Assembly: GCF_030766935.1 (NCBI RefSeq) | Contig: NZ_JASERL010000001.1 | Coordinates: forward strand, 620,001 to 684,000 | DNA from: Streptomyces sp. KL109B | GTDB lineage: Bacteria > Actinomycetota > Actinomycetes > Streptomycetales > Streptomycetaceae | Reading direction: 5' to 3' | Length of the DNA: 64,000 nucleotides | Shown: piece by piece, positions 53,753-62,215 of the stretch | Numbering within the stretch: position 1 is the first letter of the stretch | How the letters are laid out: every line of letters starts with the position of its first letter | Program-made: the position numbers and the translations under genes | The notes under the pieces: generated by a model | Database searches by the model: none | Told to the model about the DNA's origin: nothing | Seen by the model: only the letters and a program-made list of their open reading frames with translations

Positions 53753-54049
53753 TGCCGTCTCCCCCTTGTTCCGTTGGTCCGTGTTGTTTTGTTGTTTTGG
53801 TGTTTCGTTGGTGGTGCACACCGTCTTCACGTATTCCTTCAGCGGACCTGCCTGTGCGGCTGTCACAGGTGGTGCGCATGGTGCTTCTCACAGGGGTAAC
53901 TCGGCGGAGTGGAACAACCATTGGGAGTGTTGGTTCGTCGCGTGGTCGCGGCGGGCCGGACCGGGACCGCTCTGTGACGTTTTTGTGGAGGGCGGCGCTG
54001 ATCCCGATGGGGGCGGTGGGCGCGGATGCGTTTGCCGCAATAGGGAGAC

Positions 54050-54709
54050 GTGCGGAGAGAGAAGCGGTTGGGCCAGGGAGGGGAGCCGCGTCGTGCGCAG
54101 GCGCGCGACGGGGAGCTGGGCGCTGCCGTCGCGCGGGCCCAGGAGGGGGACGAGGCCGCCTTCGCCGTCGCGTATCGGCTCGTACAGCCGGGGCTGCTCG
54201 GGTACTTGCGGGGGCTGGTCGGGGACGAGGCGGAGGATGTCGCCTCCGACGCGTGGCTGGAGATCGCGCGGGATCTCGGTCGGTTCCGTGGGGACGGGGC
54301 CGGGTTTCGGGGGTGGACCGCGACCATTGCGAGGCATCGCGCCCTCGATCTGCTGCGGCGGCAGAAAGTGCGGCCGCAGCAGGCCGTGTTGGAGACGGAT
54401 GTGTTCGAGCTGCCCGGTGGGCGGGATGCCGCCGAGCAGGCTCTGGAGGCGCTTTCCACCGAGAGGGCGCTCGCGTTGCTCGAGTCGTTGCCGCGTGATC
54501 AGCGGGAGGCCGTGTTGCTACGGGTTGTCGTCGGGCTCGATGCGCCCGCCGCCGCGCGGGTGCTCGGCAAGCGGCCGGGTGCCGTGCGTACGGCGGCGTA
54601 TCGGGGGCTCAAGCGGCTGGCCCGGGAGATCGGGGAGCCCGGGGATCCCGGGGATCCCGGAGCGCCCGGGGGGTTCGGGGGAGAGGGTGCGGGAGGCGGG
54701 CAGGGGTGA
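54050..54709 (+). CDS. ECF RNA polymerase sigma factor (first of two tandem paralogues)
   Basis: 219 residues from a GTG at 54050; a TTG at 54068 may be the true start, since GGAG is only two bases before the GTG. Sigma region 2: FAVAYRLVQPGLLGYLRGLV, DEAEDVASDAWLEIARDLGR and the -10-binding FRGWTATIARHRALDLLR. Region 4: LPRDQREAVLLRVVVGLDAP, AAARVLGKRPGAVRTAAYRG. The tail is Gly/Pro-rich. The gene behind it encodes a membrane partner. Near-identical architecture to the gene at 55755. Confidence 0.93.
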   Translation: MRREKRLGQGGEPRRAQARDGELGAAVARAQEGDEAAFAVAYRLVQPGLLGYLRGLVGDEAEDVASDAWLEIARDLGRFRGDGAGFRGWTATIARHRALDLLRRQKVRPQQAVLETDVFELPGGRDAAEQALEALSTERALALLESLPRDQREAVLLRVVVGLDAPAAARVLGKRPGAVRTAAYRGLKRLAREIGEPGDPGDPGAPGGFGGEGAGGGQG

Positions 54710-54758
54710 GGGGCGCGGGTGTGACGGAACGTTGGGCGCGGACGCTGGGGGATGCGAG

Positions 54759-55445
54759 ATGACTGAGAATTTCTCGCCCTCGCCCCCGGCGGAGCCCAAT
54801 GGAGTCGAGTCCCGCGGCGCCGACCGGGCCTCCGTGCTGTTCGCCGACACCCTGCGCGGCGGCGCCGCCCCTCTGAACGTCGACCGCGAGCGGCGGGCGC
54901 TCGACGCCTACCGTGCCGCCCGCGACTCCGGCGCGCTCGCCGCCGCGACTCCCCGTCGCCGCGACGACTGGCGGCCACGTCGGCAGCGGCCGCGGTGGTC
55001 GGTGCGGGCGGGGGCGGGGGCGCTCTTCGCGAGCGTCGCCGTCGGGGGCGTCGCGGTCGCCGGGATCGGGTCGGGCGTGCTGACCGTGGACGACGGTGAC
55101 CGGCCTGGGGCGGGGCCGGGGCGCGGCTCTGCGAGCCCGTCCCCCGCTGTCACCGCGCCCGACCTCCCGGGCGCCGGGACGCCGGGGGCGACGACCCTGC
55201 CGGATCCGGATCCGGAGCCGCGGGCCGAGGACGGAAAGGAAGGAAGGGGCGGCGAGGGCGCGCGGTGCGTGTCGTACGAGGACGGGCGCGGGCTGAGCCG
55301 GGCCGAGCGCGCCGCCGAGGGGTGTGACACACCCTCGCCCCAGGCGTCTCGTACGTCCCGTACCTCCCGTACGGGGAAGGTCGCGGGCGGCGGCGGCAGC
55401 GACAACCACTCCGCCAAGTCACCGCATCCGCACGGCAACAAGTGA
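54759..55445 (+). CDS. Membrane protein, probable anti-sigma partner of the first ECF factor
   Basis: 228 residues, ATG at 54759. Cytoplasmic N-terminus (SVLFADTLRGGAAPLNVDRE, ALDAYRAARDSGA), one helix (GAGALFASVAVGGVAVAGIG), and a Pro/Gly/Ser-rich extracellular part with a Cys pair (ARCVSYEDGRGLSRAERAAE then GC). A single-span protein directly behind an ECF sigma gene is usually its anti-sigma factor; no zinc ZAS motif is visible. The next pair repeats this arrangement. Confidence 0.75.
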   Translation: MTENFSPSPPAEPNGVESRGADRASVLFADTLRGGAAPLNVDRERRALDAYRAARDSGALAAATPRRRDDWRPRRQRPRWSVRAGAGALFASVAVGGVAVAGIGSGVLTVDDGDRPGAGPGRGSASPSPAVTAPDLPGAGTPGATTLPDPDPEPRAEDGKEGRGGEGARCVSYEDGRGLSRAERAAEGCDTPSPQASRTSRTSRTGKVAGGGGSDNHSAKSPHPHGNK

Positions 55446-55754
55446 GCGCGCCTCAAAAACGCGCCCCATATGCGGGACGGCCGAGGTCGCCACCCCCCAC
55501 AGGAGAGACCCCGGCCGCCGCGCGTCACGGGTCGCGAGCGGCCCGTACTCTCTTCAGCGCCGCGGCTGCGTTTTGTGTCACACCGTTCTGGGGCACCGTT
55601 GGTTGTCTGTTGTACGAACATGGACGTAGGGACGTACAGGCCGTAGCGTTTCGGTCCGCGCCGGGCGTGCGCACCCGTACGTAACTACTCGTATCTACCG
55701 GTATCTACGGCGCACACGGCTTCATGGCCAGAGCAGGGCAGGCAGGGGCAGGGA

Positions 55755-56450
55755 GTGCTGGGGGACGACGCGGAGCTGACCGCCGCGGTGCTCGCGGCAC
55801 AGGACGGGGACGAGACCGCGTTCCGGACTGTGTACCGCACCGTGCACCCACGGCTGCTCGGATACGTACGTACGCTCGTCGGCGACCCGGACGCGGAGGA
55901 CGTCGCGTCGGAGGCGTGGCTGCAGATAGCCCGTGACCTCGACCGGTTCGAGGGGGACGCCGACCGGTTCCGGGGGTGGGCCGCCCGGATCGCCCGCAAT
56001 CGGGCTCTCGATCACATACGGATGCGGGGCCGGCGCCCGGCGATCGGCGGCGACGAGAGCGAACTCACCGGCAAACCCGCCTCGTCCGACACCGCCGACG
56101 AGGCCATCGAGTCCCTCGCGACCGGCGACACCATGGCGCTCATCTCCCAGCTCCCGCAGGACCAGGCCGAGGCCGTCGTGCTGCGTGTCGTCGTCGGCCT
56201 TGACGCGAAGAGCGCCGCGCAGACCCTCGGCAAACGGCCCGGCGCGGTACGCACCGCCGCGCACCGCGGGCTGAAGCGCCTCGCCGAACTGCTCGGCGCC
56301 GGCGAACCCACCGACGCCGACAGCAGTGCCGCTGCCGACGCCGACGCCGACTCCCTCGGAGCGGTACCGGCTCCACGGCGCGCCCGCTCCCGTACGGCGA
56401 CGTCCGCAGGTGTGACGCATTCGCGTTCGCGGGCGCAGAAGGACATGTGA
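55755..56450 (+). CDS. ECF RNA polymerase sigma factor (second of two tandem paralogues)
   Basis: 231 residues from a GTG at 55755 with AGGGG six bases upstream. Region 2: FRTVYRTVHPRLLGYVRTLV, DPDAEDVASEAWLQIARDLD and FRGWAARIARNRALDHIRM. Region 4: LPQDQAEAVVLRVVVGLDAK, SAAQTLGKRPGAVRTAAHRG. About 60% identical by eye to the ECF factor at 54050. The C-terminal 50 residues are Ser/Ala/Asp-rich. The stop overlaps the next start by one base, so the membrane partner is translationally coupled. The 55446-55754 spacer has only a GTATCTAC direct repeat near 55690. Confidence 0.93.
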   Translation: MLGDDAELTAAVLAAQDGDETAFRTVYRTVHPRLLGYVRTLVGDPDAEDVASEAWLQIARDLDRFEGDADRFRGWAARIARNRALDHIRMRGRRPAIGGDESELTGKPASSDTADEAIESLATGDTMALISQLPQDQAEAVVLRVVVGLDAKSAAQTLGKRPGAVRTAAHRGLKRLAELLGAGEPTDADSSAAADADADSLGAVPAPRRARSRTATSAGVTHSRSRAQKDM

Positions 56451-57601
56451 TGGCCGACGAGCACAACAAGTGGCTGAGCCGCGACGCGGCGGACCGCCTG
56501 CTGCGCGGAGAGCCCCCGGCCGTCTCCGGAGACGCCGCCAGGCAGGCCGAACGGCTGGCCGCCGCGCTGCACGCGCTGAGCGAGGTGCAGGAGGCGCGGA
56601 CGGTCGGGCCCAAGGGGGAACTCCCGGGCGAGGACGCCGCGTTGAAGGCGTTCCGTGACGCGCGTGACGCGAGCGCCGTCACGGCTGTGAACAGTGCGGT
56701 GAGCGGCGTGACGGCTACAGCTTCGGCTTCGGCTTCGGCTGCGGGGCGCGGTGAGCGTCGTACGCGCTGGGGGCGGCCCGCACGGTTCGGGCTCGCCGCC
56801 GCGGTCGCCGCCTGCATGCTCGGCGGGGTCGCCGTCGCCGCGGGGACCGGGGTGCTGCCCTCGCCGTTCCGCGAGGCGGACGATCCGGCGCCGGCCGCGT
56901 CCGTGTCCGCCGCCGCGAGCCCCGACCGGCCGCTCTCCTCCGCCTCGGCGGGCGTCACCGAGGACGGCCACGTGACGCCGGAGCCGACGAAGTCGCCCGG
57001 TGCGGCGTCCGGCGAAGGGTCCGCCTCGGGCTCCGCTTCCCACGGTGACGGTGAAGGCGATGGCACGGACGAACGGCACGACGGGCGTACGTCCCAGGGG
57101 CAGGGCCCCAAGTCGGGCGCGACCGGCGACGCGGCGCTGAAGGCGCAGGGGCGCAGGCTCGTCGACGCCTGCCGCAAGTACCGGGGCGGGCAACTCGGCG
57201 GCGCGGACGTGCGGCGGTTGCAGGCGACCGCGAAGTCCCTCGGCCAGAGCCCGCGCACCCTCGGCCGTTTCTGCGACCGCGTCATCGCGCGCGCCGGATC
57301 CTCCGAGGCCCCCGCCGACAAGACCGCCTCGCAGCGCACGGACAACAAGAGCGACTCCTCGGGAGCGGGAAGCGAGAGCTTCGCGAGCGACAGCGGCGGC
57401 GGCAACGGCGGCGGCAGCGGGAACGGCAAGGGCGACGGCGACAGCGACGGCGACGGTTCGGGCGGCCGGAGCGGCGGCAAGGGCAAGAGCGGGAGCGAGG
57501 ACGGCTCCGGGGGCGACGCGGACGGAGCCGATGCCACCGACCCCAGCGCTACGGCGAGCCCGAGCCCGAGCCCGAGCCCAACCTCGACCCCGAGTCGCTG
57601 A
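56450..57601 (+). CDS. Membrane protein, probable anti-sigma partner of the second ECF factor
   Basis: 383 residues from the ATG at 56450 (GTG at 56447 also possible). Cytoplasmic start WLSRDAADRLLRGEPPAVSG and FRDARDASAVTAV, one helix (GLAAAVAACMLGGVAVAAGT), then a long Ser/Gly/Asp-rich extracellular region. A Cys-containing helical segment (LVDACRKYRGGQLGGADVRR; LGRFCDRVIARAGS) is followed by Gly/Ser/Lys/Asp repeats and SPSPSPSPTSTPSR. This parallels the first pair's partner but is 150 residues longer. Confidence 0.75.
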   Translation: MADEHNKWLSRDAADRLLRGEPPAVSGDAARQAERLAAALHALSEVQEARTVGPKGELPGEDAALKAFRDARDASAVTAVNSAVSGVTATASASASAAGRGERRTRWGRPARFGLAAAVAACMLGGVAVAAGTGVLPSPFREADDPAPAASVSAAASPDRPLSSASAGVTEDGHVTPEPTKSPGAASGEGSASGSASHGDGEGDGTDERHDGRTSQGQGPKSGATGDAALKAQGRRLVDACRKYRGGQLGGADVRRLQATAKSLGQSPRTLGRFCDRVIARAGSSEAPADKTASQRTDNKSDSSGAGSESFASDSGGGNGGGSGNGKGDGDSDGDGSGGRSGGKGKSGSEDGSGGDADGADATDPSATASPSPSPSPTSTPSR

Positions 57602-57741
57602 CCTGCGGAAACGTAAGCGGCGAAAAAGGTTGCGCCTGGGTGTGACGTTTCTGGCCGGTTCGGCGCAGTAGTAAGTGAGCCGACTGGTCATCGGCCGTGC
57701 ACGAGCCGGGGTTCCCCCCGTACCTTCGGCTCAGTGCCACT

Positions 57742-57780
57742 GGCGCGGGTGGGACACGTTCCCCCGGTCCCACCCGCGCC
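57742..57780. terminator. Hairpin between ECF partner gene and L,D-transpeptidase gene
   Basis: 14-bp perfect stem (ggcgcgggtgggac / gtcccacccgcgcc) with an 11-base loop. It lies between convergent genes and could serve both. Confidence 0.8.
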
Positions 57781-57803
57781 GCTCAAGCCTCACCCGTACG
57801 TCC

Positions 57804-58625
57804 TCACCAGTAGATGACGACCTTGTCGCCGTTCTTGACCTGGGCGAACAGCTTCGCGATCTTCTCCTCGTCCTTGACGTTCACGCAGCCGTGCGAGGCG
57901 CCCGCGTAGCCGCGTGCTGCGAAGTCCGACGAGTAGTGCACCGCCTGGCCGCCGCTGAAGAACATCGCGTACGGCATGGGGGTGTCGTAGAGCGTCGAGA
58001 CGTGGTGCCGGGACTTGAAGGACACGTGGAAGACGCCCTCGCGGGTCGGCGTGTACTGCGAGCCGAAGCGGACCTCCGTCGTCAGTACGCGCCTGCCGTC
58101 CACCATCCACGACAGCGTGCGGCTCGTCTTGCTGACGCACAGCACCCGGCCCGTCATGCAGCGCGGGTCCGGCTTCGCCGGGGTCTGGCCGCCCGCCGCG
58201 TACAGCTCCCACTTCGTCGGCTCGTGGGTCATCCGCAGCAGCCGCTGCCAGGTCACGGTGTCCGTCACGCCGGTGCTCGGCAGCCCGCGCTTGGCCTGAA
58301 ATCCCTTGACCGCCTTGGTCGTTGAGGCGTCGTACGTGCCCGTGGGTCCCTCGTAGAGCCAGGCCACCTGGTGGAGCCGGGCCTGGAGCTCCCGTACGTT
58401 CCCGGTCCGGGCGCCGGGGGAGAGGAGGGCCTTGGGGGCGGGTGGACGAGTGGTGGGGGCGGGCGGGGGCGTGGCGGGCTTGTCGTCGTCGGACGCGGGG
58501 GTGGAGGGGGACGAGGTCAGGGGCGGTGCGGCGCGACCGCCCTCCACCGCCTGTGCCTTGCACCCCGCGACCAGGGCCAGCACCCCGGTGACCGCGATCG
58601 ATGAACGTAGGACAGCTGTCCGCAT
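57804..58625 (-). CDS. L,D-transpeptidase lipoprotein with peptidoglycan-binding domain
   Basis: 273 residues from the ATG at 58625 (GGGGG upstream). Signal helix and lipobox (LALVAGC). Pro/Ser/Thr linker, then a peptidoglycan-binding-1 domain: GARTGNVRELQARLHQVAWL and TKAVKGFQAKRGLPSTG. The YkuD catalytic domain has LCVSKTSRTLSWMVDG, REGVFHVSFKSRHHVS, and the active-site HYSSDFAARGYAGASHGCVN (His and catalytic Cys). It forms 3-3 cross-links or links to peptidoglycan outside the membrane. Upstream promoters lie in 58626-58901. Confidence 0.94.
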   Translation of the reverse strand: MRTAVLRSSIAVTGVLALVAGCKAQAVEGGRAAPPLTSSPSTPASDDDKPATPPPAPTTRPPAPKALLSPGARTGNVRELQARLHQVAWLYEGPTGTYDASTTKAVKGFQAKRGLPSTGVTDTVTWQRLLRMTHEPTKWELYAAGGQTPAKPDPRCMTGRVLCVSKTSRTLSWMVDGRRVLTTEVRFGSQYTPTREGVFHVSFKSRHHVSTLYDTPMPYAMFFSGGQAVHYSSDFAARGYAGASHGCVNVKDEEKIAKLFAQVKNGDKVVIYW

Positions 58626-58797
58626 GACATCCCCCGCCTGCCGAGCCGTTCTCATCCGTCCCGCGAATACTGCCCGCGCCGAAACCAGGGAAAGCCTGTG
58701 AGCAAGGTCCCAGCGCGGGGCTCTCCACTGGCCGCACGCCCGCCGCTACAGTCCGTCGCGAGGGTCGTTCACTGCCGCCAAGTATTCGGTAAGCAGT

Positions 58798-58861
58798 CAG
58801 CAAGTTCGCAGCAAGTTCGCAGCAAGTAAGCGGTAAGTACCAAGCCAGTACGCAGCAAGTG
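58798..58861. repeat. Direct repeats of CGCAGCAAGT upstream of the mutase gene
   Basis: CGCAGCAAGT occurs at 58807, 58818 and 58851, and CAGCAAGTT starts at 58798. GGTAAGTACCAAGCCAGTAC lies between them. The region is AT-richer than its surroundings and lies within 100 bases of the mutase ATG. Confidence 0.75.
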
Positions 58862-58901
58862 CGAAACAACTCATCGGCAAGTCATCGCTGGAGGCACAAC
58901 C

Positions 58902-60482
58902 ATGGCGCGCGAATCCGAGTCCGGACTGCCCATCGAGCCGGTCTACGGCCCGACGGCTCTGGAGGGCTGGGACCCGGAGCAGAAGTTGGGCGAGCCGGGC
59001 GGATATCCGTTCACGCGTGGTGTGTACCCGACGATGTACACCGGCCGGCCGTGGACGATGCGTCAGTACGCCGGTTTCGGTACCGCCACCGAGTCCAACG
59101 CCCGGTACAAGCAGCTCATCGAGAACGGCACGATGGGCCTGTCCGTCGCCTTCGACCTGCCGACCCAGATGGGGCACGACTCCGACGCCCCGATCGCGTC
59201 CGGTGAGGTCGGCAAGGTGGGTGTCGCGATCGACTCGATCGACGACATGCGGGTGCTCTTCGACGGGATTCCGCTGGAGAAGGTCTCCACGTCGATGACG
59301 ATCAACGCGCCCGCTTCGCTGCTTCTGCTGCTCTACCAACTCGTCGCCGAGGAGCAGGGCGTGAGCGCCGACAAGCTCACGGGGACCATCCAGAACGATG
59401 TGCTCAAGGAGTACATCGCGCGCGGCACGTACATCTTCCCGCCGAAGCCCTCGCTGCGGCTGATCGCCGACATCTTCAAGTACTGCAAGGCCGAGATCCC
59501 GAAGTGGAACACGATCTCGATCTCCGGGTACCACATGGCGGAGGCGGGGGCCTCGCCCGCGCAGGAGATCGCGTTCACGCTCGCGGACGGCATCGAGTAC
59601 GTACGCACGGCGGTCGCGGCCGGGATGGACGTCGACGACTTCGCGCCGCGCCTTTCGTTCTTCTTCGTCGCCCGTACGACGATCCTGGAGGAGGTCGCCA
59701 AGTTCCGGGCGGCGCGCAGGATTTGGGCGAAGGTGATGAAGGAGGAGTTCGGCGCCAAGAACCCCAAGTCGCTGATGCTGCGCTTCCACACGCAGACGGC
59801 GGGCGTGCAGCTCACCGCCCAGCAGCCGGAGGTGAACCTGGTGCGGGTCGCCGTGCAGGGCCTTGGCGCCGTGCTGGGCGGTACGCAGTCGCTGCACACG
59901 AACTCCTTCGACGAGGCCATCGCGCTGCCGACCGACAAGTCGGCGCGGCTTGCGCTGCGTACGCAGCAGGTGCTCGCGTACGAGACCGATGTGACGGCGA
60001 CGGTGGATCCGTTCGCCGGGTCGTACGTCGTCGAGAAGATGACGGACGACGTGGAGGCCGCCGCCCTCGAACTCATGGGGAAGGTCGAGGAGTTGGGCGG
60101 CGCGGTCAACGCGATCGAGCACGGCTTCCAGAAGAGCGAGATCGAGCGGTCCGCGTATCGGATCGCGCAGGAGACGGACTCCGGCGAGCGGGTGGTGGTC
60201 GGGGTCAACCGGTACCAGCTCGACGGCGAGGAGCCCTACGAGCCGCACCGCGTCGACCCGGCGATCGAGGCGCAGCAGGCGGAGCGGCTCGCGAAGCTGC
60301 GGGCCGAGCGGGATCAGGGGGCGGTGGACGCGGCGCTCGCGGTGCTGAAGAAGGCGGCCGAGGGCGACGACAACGTGTTGTACCCCATGAAGGACGCGCT
60401 GCGGGCGCGGGCCACGGTCGGTGAAGTGTGTGACGCGCTCCGCGAGGTGTGGGGGCAGTACGTCCCCACGGACGCGTTCTGA
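58902..60482 (+). CDS. Acyl-CoA mutase large subunit (methylmalonyl-CoA mutase-like, no B12 domain)
   Basis: 526 residues, ATG at 58902. Catalytic barrel of the adenosylcobalamin mutases: [59 protein letters not shown] and [18 protein letters not shown]. Tyr56, Arg174 and His211 have the same spacing as Tyr89, Arg207 and His244 of Propionibacterium methylmalonyl-CoA mutase; isobutyryl-CoA mutase has Phe and Gln at the first two. So carboxylated acyl-CoA is the likely substrate. The B12-binding domain is absent and must come from a small subunit encoded elsewhere. Confidence 0.92.
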   Translation: MARESESGLPIEPVYGPTALEGWDPEQKLGEPGGYPFTRGVYPTMYTGRPWTMRQYAGFGTATESNARYKQLIENGTMGLSVAFDLPTQMGHDSDAPIASGEVGKVGVAIDSIDDMRVLFDGIPLEKVSTSMTINAPASLLLLLYQLVAEEQGVSADKLTGTIQNDVLKEYIARGTYIFPPKPSLRLIADIFKYCKAEIPKWNTISISGYHMAEAGASPAQEIAFTLADGIEYVRTAVAAGMDVDDFAPRLSFFFVARTTILEEVAKFRAARRIWAKVMKEEFGAKNPKSLMLRFHTQTAGVQLTAQQPEVNLVRVAVQGLGAVLGGTQSLHTNSFDEAIALPTDKSARLALRTQQVLAYETDVTATVDPFAGSYVVEKMTDDVEAAALELMGKVEELGGAVNAIEHGFQKSEIERSAYRIAQETDSGERVVVGVNRYQLDGEEPYEPHRVDPAIEAQQAERLAKLRAERDQGAVDAALAVLKKAAEGDDNVLYPMKDALRARATVGEVCDALREVWGQYVPTDAF

Positions 60483-60492
60483 CCGGTCGCGG

Positions 60493-60640
60493 GTAGCGGG
60501 GTTGGGCCCCGCGGCCCTTGGGCGCGCGGCACCGGGGTGCCTGTAGCGGGGCTGGGCCCCCGTGGCCCTTGGGTGCGCCGCACCGGGGTTGCCTGTAGCG
60601 GGGCTATGCCCCGTCGTCCCCGGTGCGCGGCACCGGGGGC
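60493..60640 (+). repeat. Three degenerate 50-52-bp tandem repeats
   Basis: The 60483-60872 gap has no gene. Units start GTAGCGGGG at 60493, 60543 and 60595, each holding GGGCCCC-like and GCACCGGGG segments and each able to form its own hairpin. At 60671-60718 a TTGCCC(A/G)AGGTGGTGG phrase occurs twice. The inverted dispersed repeat follows. Confidence 0.8.
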
Positions 60641-60721
60641 CGCCTTGCCCACCCTGCCGCCCCAGGCGGCAGATTGCCCAAGGTGGTGGCGGTGGATTGC
60701 CCGAGGTGGTGGGGGTCCATT

Positions 60722-60765
60722 AAGCCCCTGCGGCGATTGAGCAGCGGGGGCCGGGGCGGAGCCCC
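60722..60765 (-). repeat. Dispersed Streptomyces repeat, inverted copy
   Basis: On the minus strand GGGGCTCCGCCCCGG followed by CCCCCGCTGCTCAATCGCCG and a GGGGCTT end. Located in the mutase-leuE gap. Confidence 0.8.
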
Positions 60766-60872
60766 GTGGCCGTGACGCCGGTGCCGCGTGTCCTGGTCCC
60801 GGGCGGAGCCCCGCGTGTCCGGTATTCGGAATTTGGGGGCGGCGGAGCGGAGCGGCGTGCGAGACTCCGGCC

Positions 60873-61529
60873 ATGCTGGGTGTCATCGATCTTCCGACTT
60901 ATCTCGCGGGCCTCGCCCTCATCATCCTTCTGCCGGGGCCGAACTCGCTGTACGTGCTCTCCGTCGGCGCCCGCCGCGGGATACGCACCGGGTACAAGGC
61001 CGCGGCCGGTGTGTGGTGCGGGGACACCGTCCTGATGACGTTGTCCGCCGCCGGTGTCGCCTCCCTGCTCCAGGCCAACGCCGTGATCTTCGGGATCGTG
61101 AAGTACGCGGGCGCCGGCTATCTGACCTGGCTCGCCATCGGCATGATGCGGACCGCGTGGAGCATGTGGCGCACGCGCCGGGAGCGGCTCGCCGCCGAGA
61201 GCGGTGACGGCGAGGAGCAGCAGGCCCAGGAGCGGCCCTTCCGCCGCGCCTTCGTGATCAGCCTCCTCAACCCCAAGGCGATCCTGTTCTTCATCGCCTT
61301 CTTCGTGCAGTTCGTCGACCCGTCCTACGCGTATCCCGCCCTCTCCTTCGTGGTCCTCGGTGCCTTCGCGCAGGCGGCCAGCGTGCTGTACCTGTCGGTT
61401 CTGATCTTCAGCGGCATGAAGCTGTCCTCCGCCTTCCGCCGCCGCAAGCGCCTCTCGGCCGGCGCGACCTCGGCGGCCGGCGTGCTGTTCCTCGGCTTCG
61501 CCGTGAAGCTGTCGCTGGCCAGCGTGTAG
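60873..61529 (+). CDS. leuE: LysE-family amino-acid exporter, LeuE-like
   Basis: 218 residues, ATG at 60873. LysE/RhtB superfamily with six helices: TYLAGLALIILLPGPNSLYV (the family PGPN motif), SVGARRGIRTGYKAAAGVW, FVISLLNPKAILFFIAFFVQ (NPK motif) and a long charged loop (RRERLAAESGDGEEQQAQER). LeuE exports leucine and related amino acids in E. coli. Substrate here inferred only. No Lrp/AsnC or LysR neighbour. Confidence 0.9.
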   Translation: MLGVIDLPTYLAGLALIILLPGPNSLYVLSVGARRGIRTGYKAAAGVWCGDTVLMTLSAAGVASLLQANAVIFGIVKYAGAGYLTWLAIGMMRTAWSMWRTRRERLAAESGDGEEQQAQERPFRRAFVISLLNPKAILFFIAFFVQFVDPSYAYPALSFVVLGAFAQAASVLYLSVLIFSGMKLSSAFRRRKRLSAGATSAAGVLFLGFAVKLSLASV

Positions 61530-61634
61530 CGCCTGGCGCCTCCGGCGGGGGCCGTCTCGATCGGGTGATGCCGGGCGAACTCGCTGTGGGGCCGGTTACG
61601 CTCGTGGAGTGTGGCCCGTGACAAGGAGGGTGCC

Positions 61635-62213
61635 ATGGCAGTGATACTGCACGAGACGTCGCTGGCCGATGCTGCCGACCGCCTCTGGGACGAACTGCCC
61701 GGGCACCGGGTGGAGATCCTCAACGGGAGCATCGTCGTGACCCCACCGCCGGACGGGCCCCACCAGGAGACACTGTCGTGGCTCACCGTGGAGTTCCACG
61801 ACGCCGGGGCGAAAGAAGCGGGGCTCCGTTACCTGCAAGGCATCGGTATCTGGCTGCTGACGGGGCCCGACGACTACGCGGTGCCGGACTTCTCGGTGGT
61901 CGACGCCGACTACAAGGACCACCTCGTCGAGAGGAACTGCTACGACCCCCACGTCTTCCGGCTGGTCATGGAAGTGACCTCGTCCAACTGGGCGAATGAC
62001 CTGGTGACCAAGGTGGAGACGTACGCGGGGGCGCGGGTTCCCGTGTACGTGGTCGTGGATCGAAAGCACGACGAAGTGCTCGTGTACACGAGGCCGGACG
62101 GCGAGGGGTACGGAACGTGCTCACGGTACAAGCGTGGCACCCGCCTTCCCCTGCCTGATGAGGTCGGCGTCACCCCCGAGCTGTCCGTCGACACCCTTCT
62201 CGACGGCGACTGA
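61635..62213 (+). CDS. Uma2 (DUF820) family PD-(D/E)xK nuclease-like protein
   Basis: 192 residues from the ATG at 61635, with AAGGAGG nine bases upstream; a GTG at 61611 is less likely. Uma2 family: LWDELPGHRVEILNGSIVVT, the Asp in YAVPDFSVVD, VMEVTSSNWANDLVTKVETY with the Glu and Lys of the active site, and VPVYVVVDRKHDEVLVY. Streptomyces has many such genes, of unknown biology. Three bases separate it from the convergent monooxygenase stop. Confidence 0.9.
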   Translation: MAVILHETSLADAADRLWDELPGHRVEILNGSIVVTPPPDGPHQETLSWLTVEFHDAGAKEAGLRYLQGIGIWLLTGPDDYAVPDFSVVDADYKDHLVERNCYDPHVFRLVMEVTSSNWANDLVTKVETYAGARVPVYVVVDRKHDEVLVYTRPDGEGYGTCSRYKRGTRLPLPDEVGVTPELSVDTLLDGD

Positions 62214-62215
62214 TC

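Noticed and set aside
53911..53939. ECF-type promoter GGAAC...CGTC before the first sigma gene
   Set aside because: Both boxes exist, but the 20-base gap is longer than usual for this class, so autoregulation is not supported.
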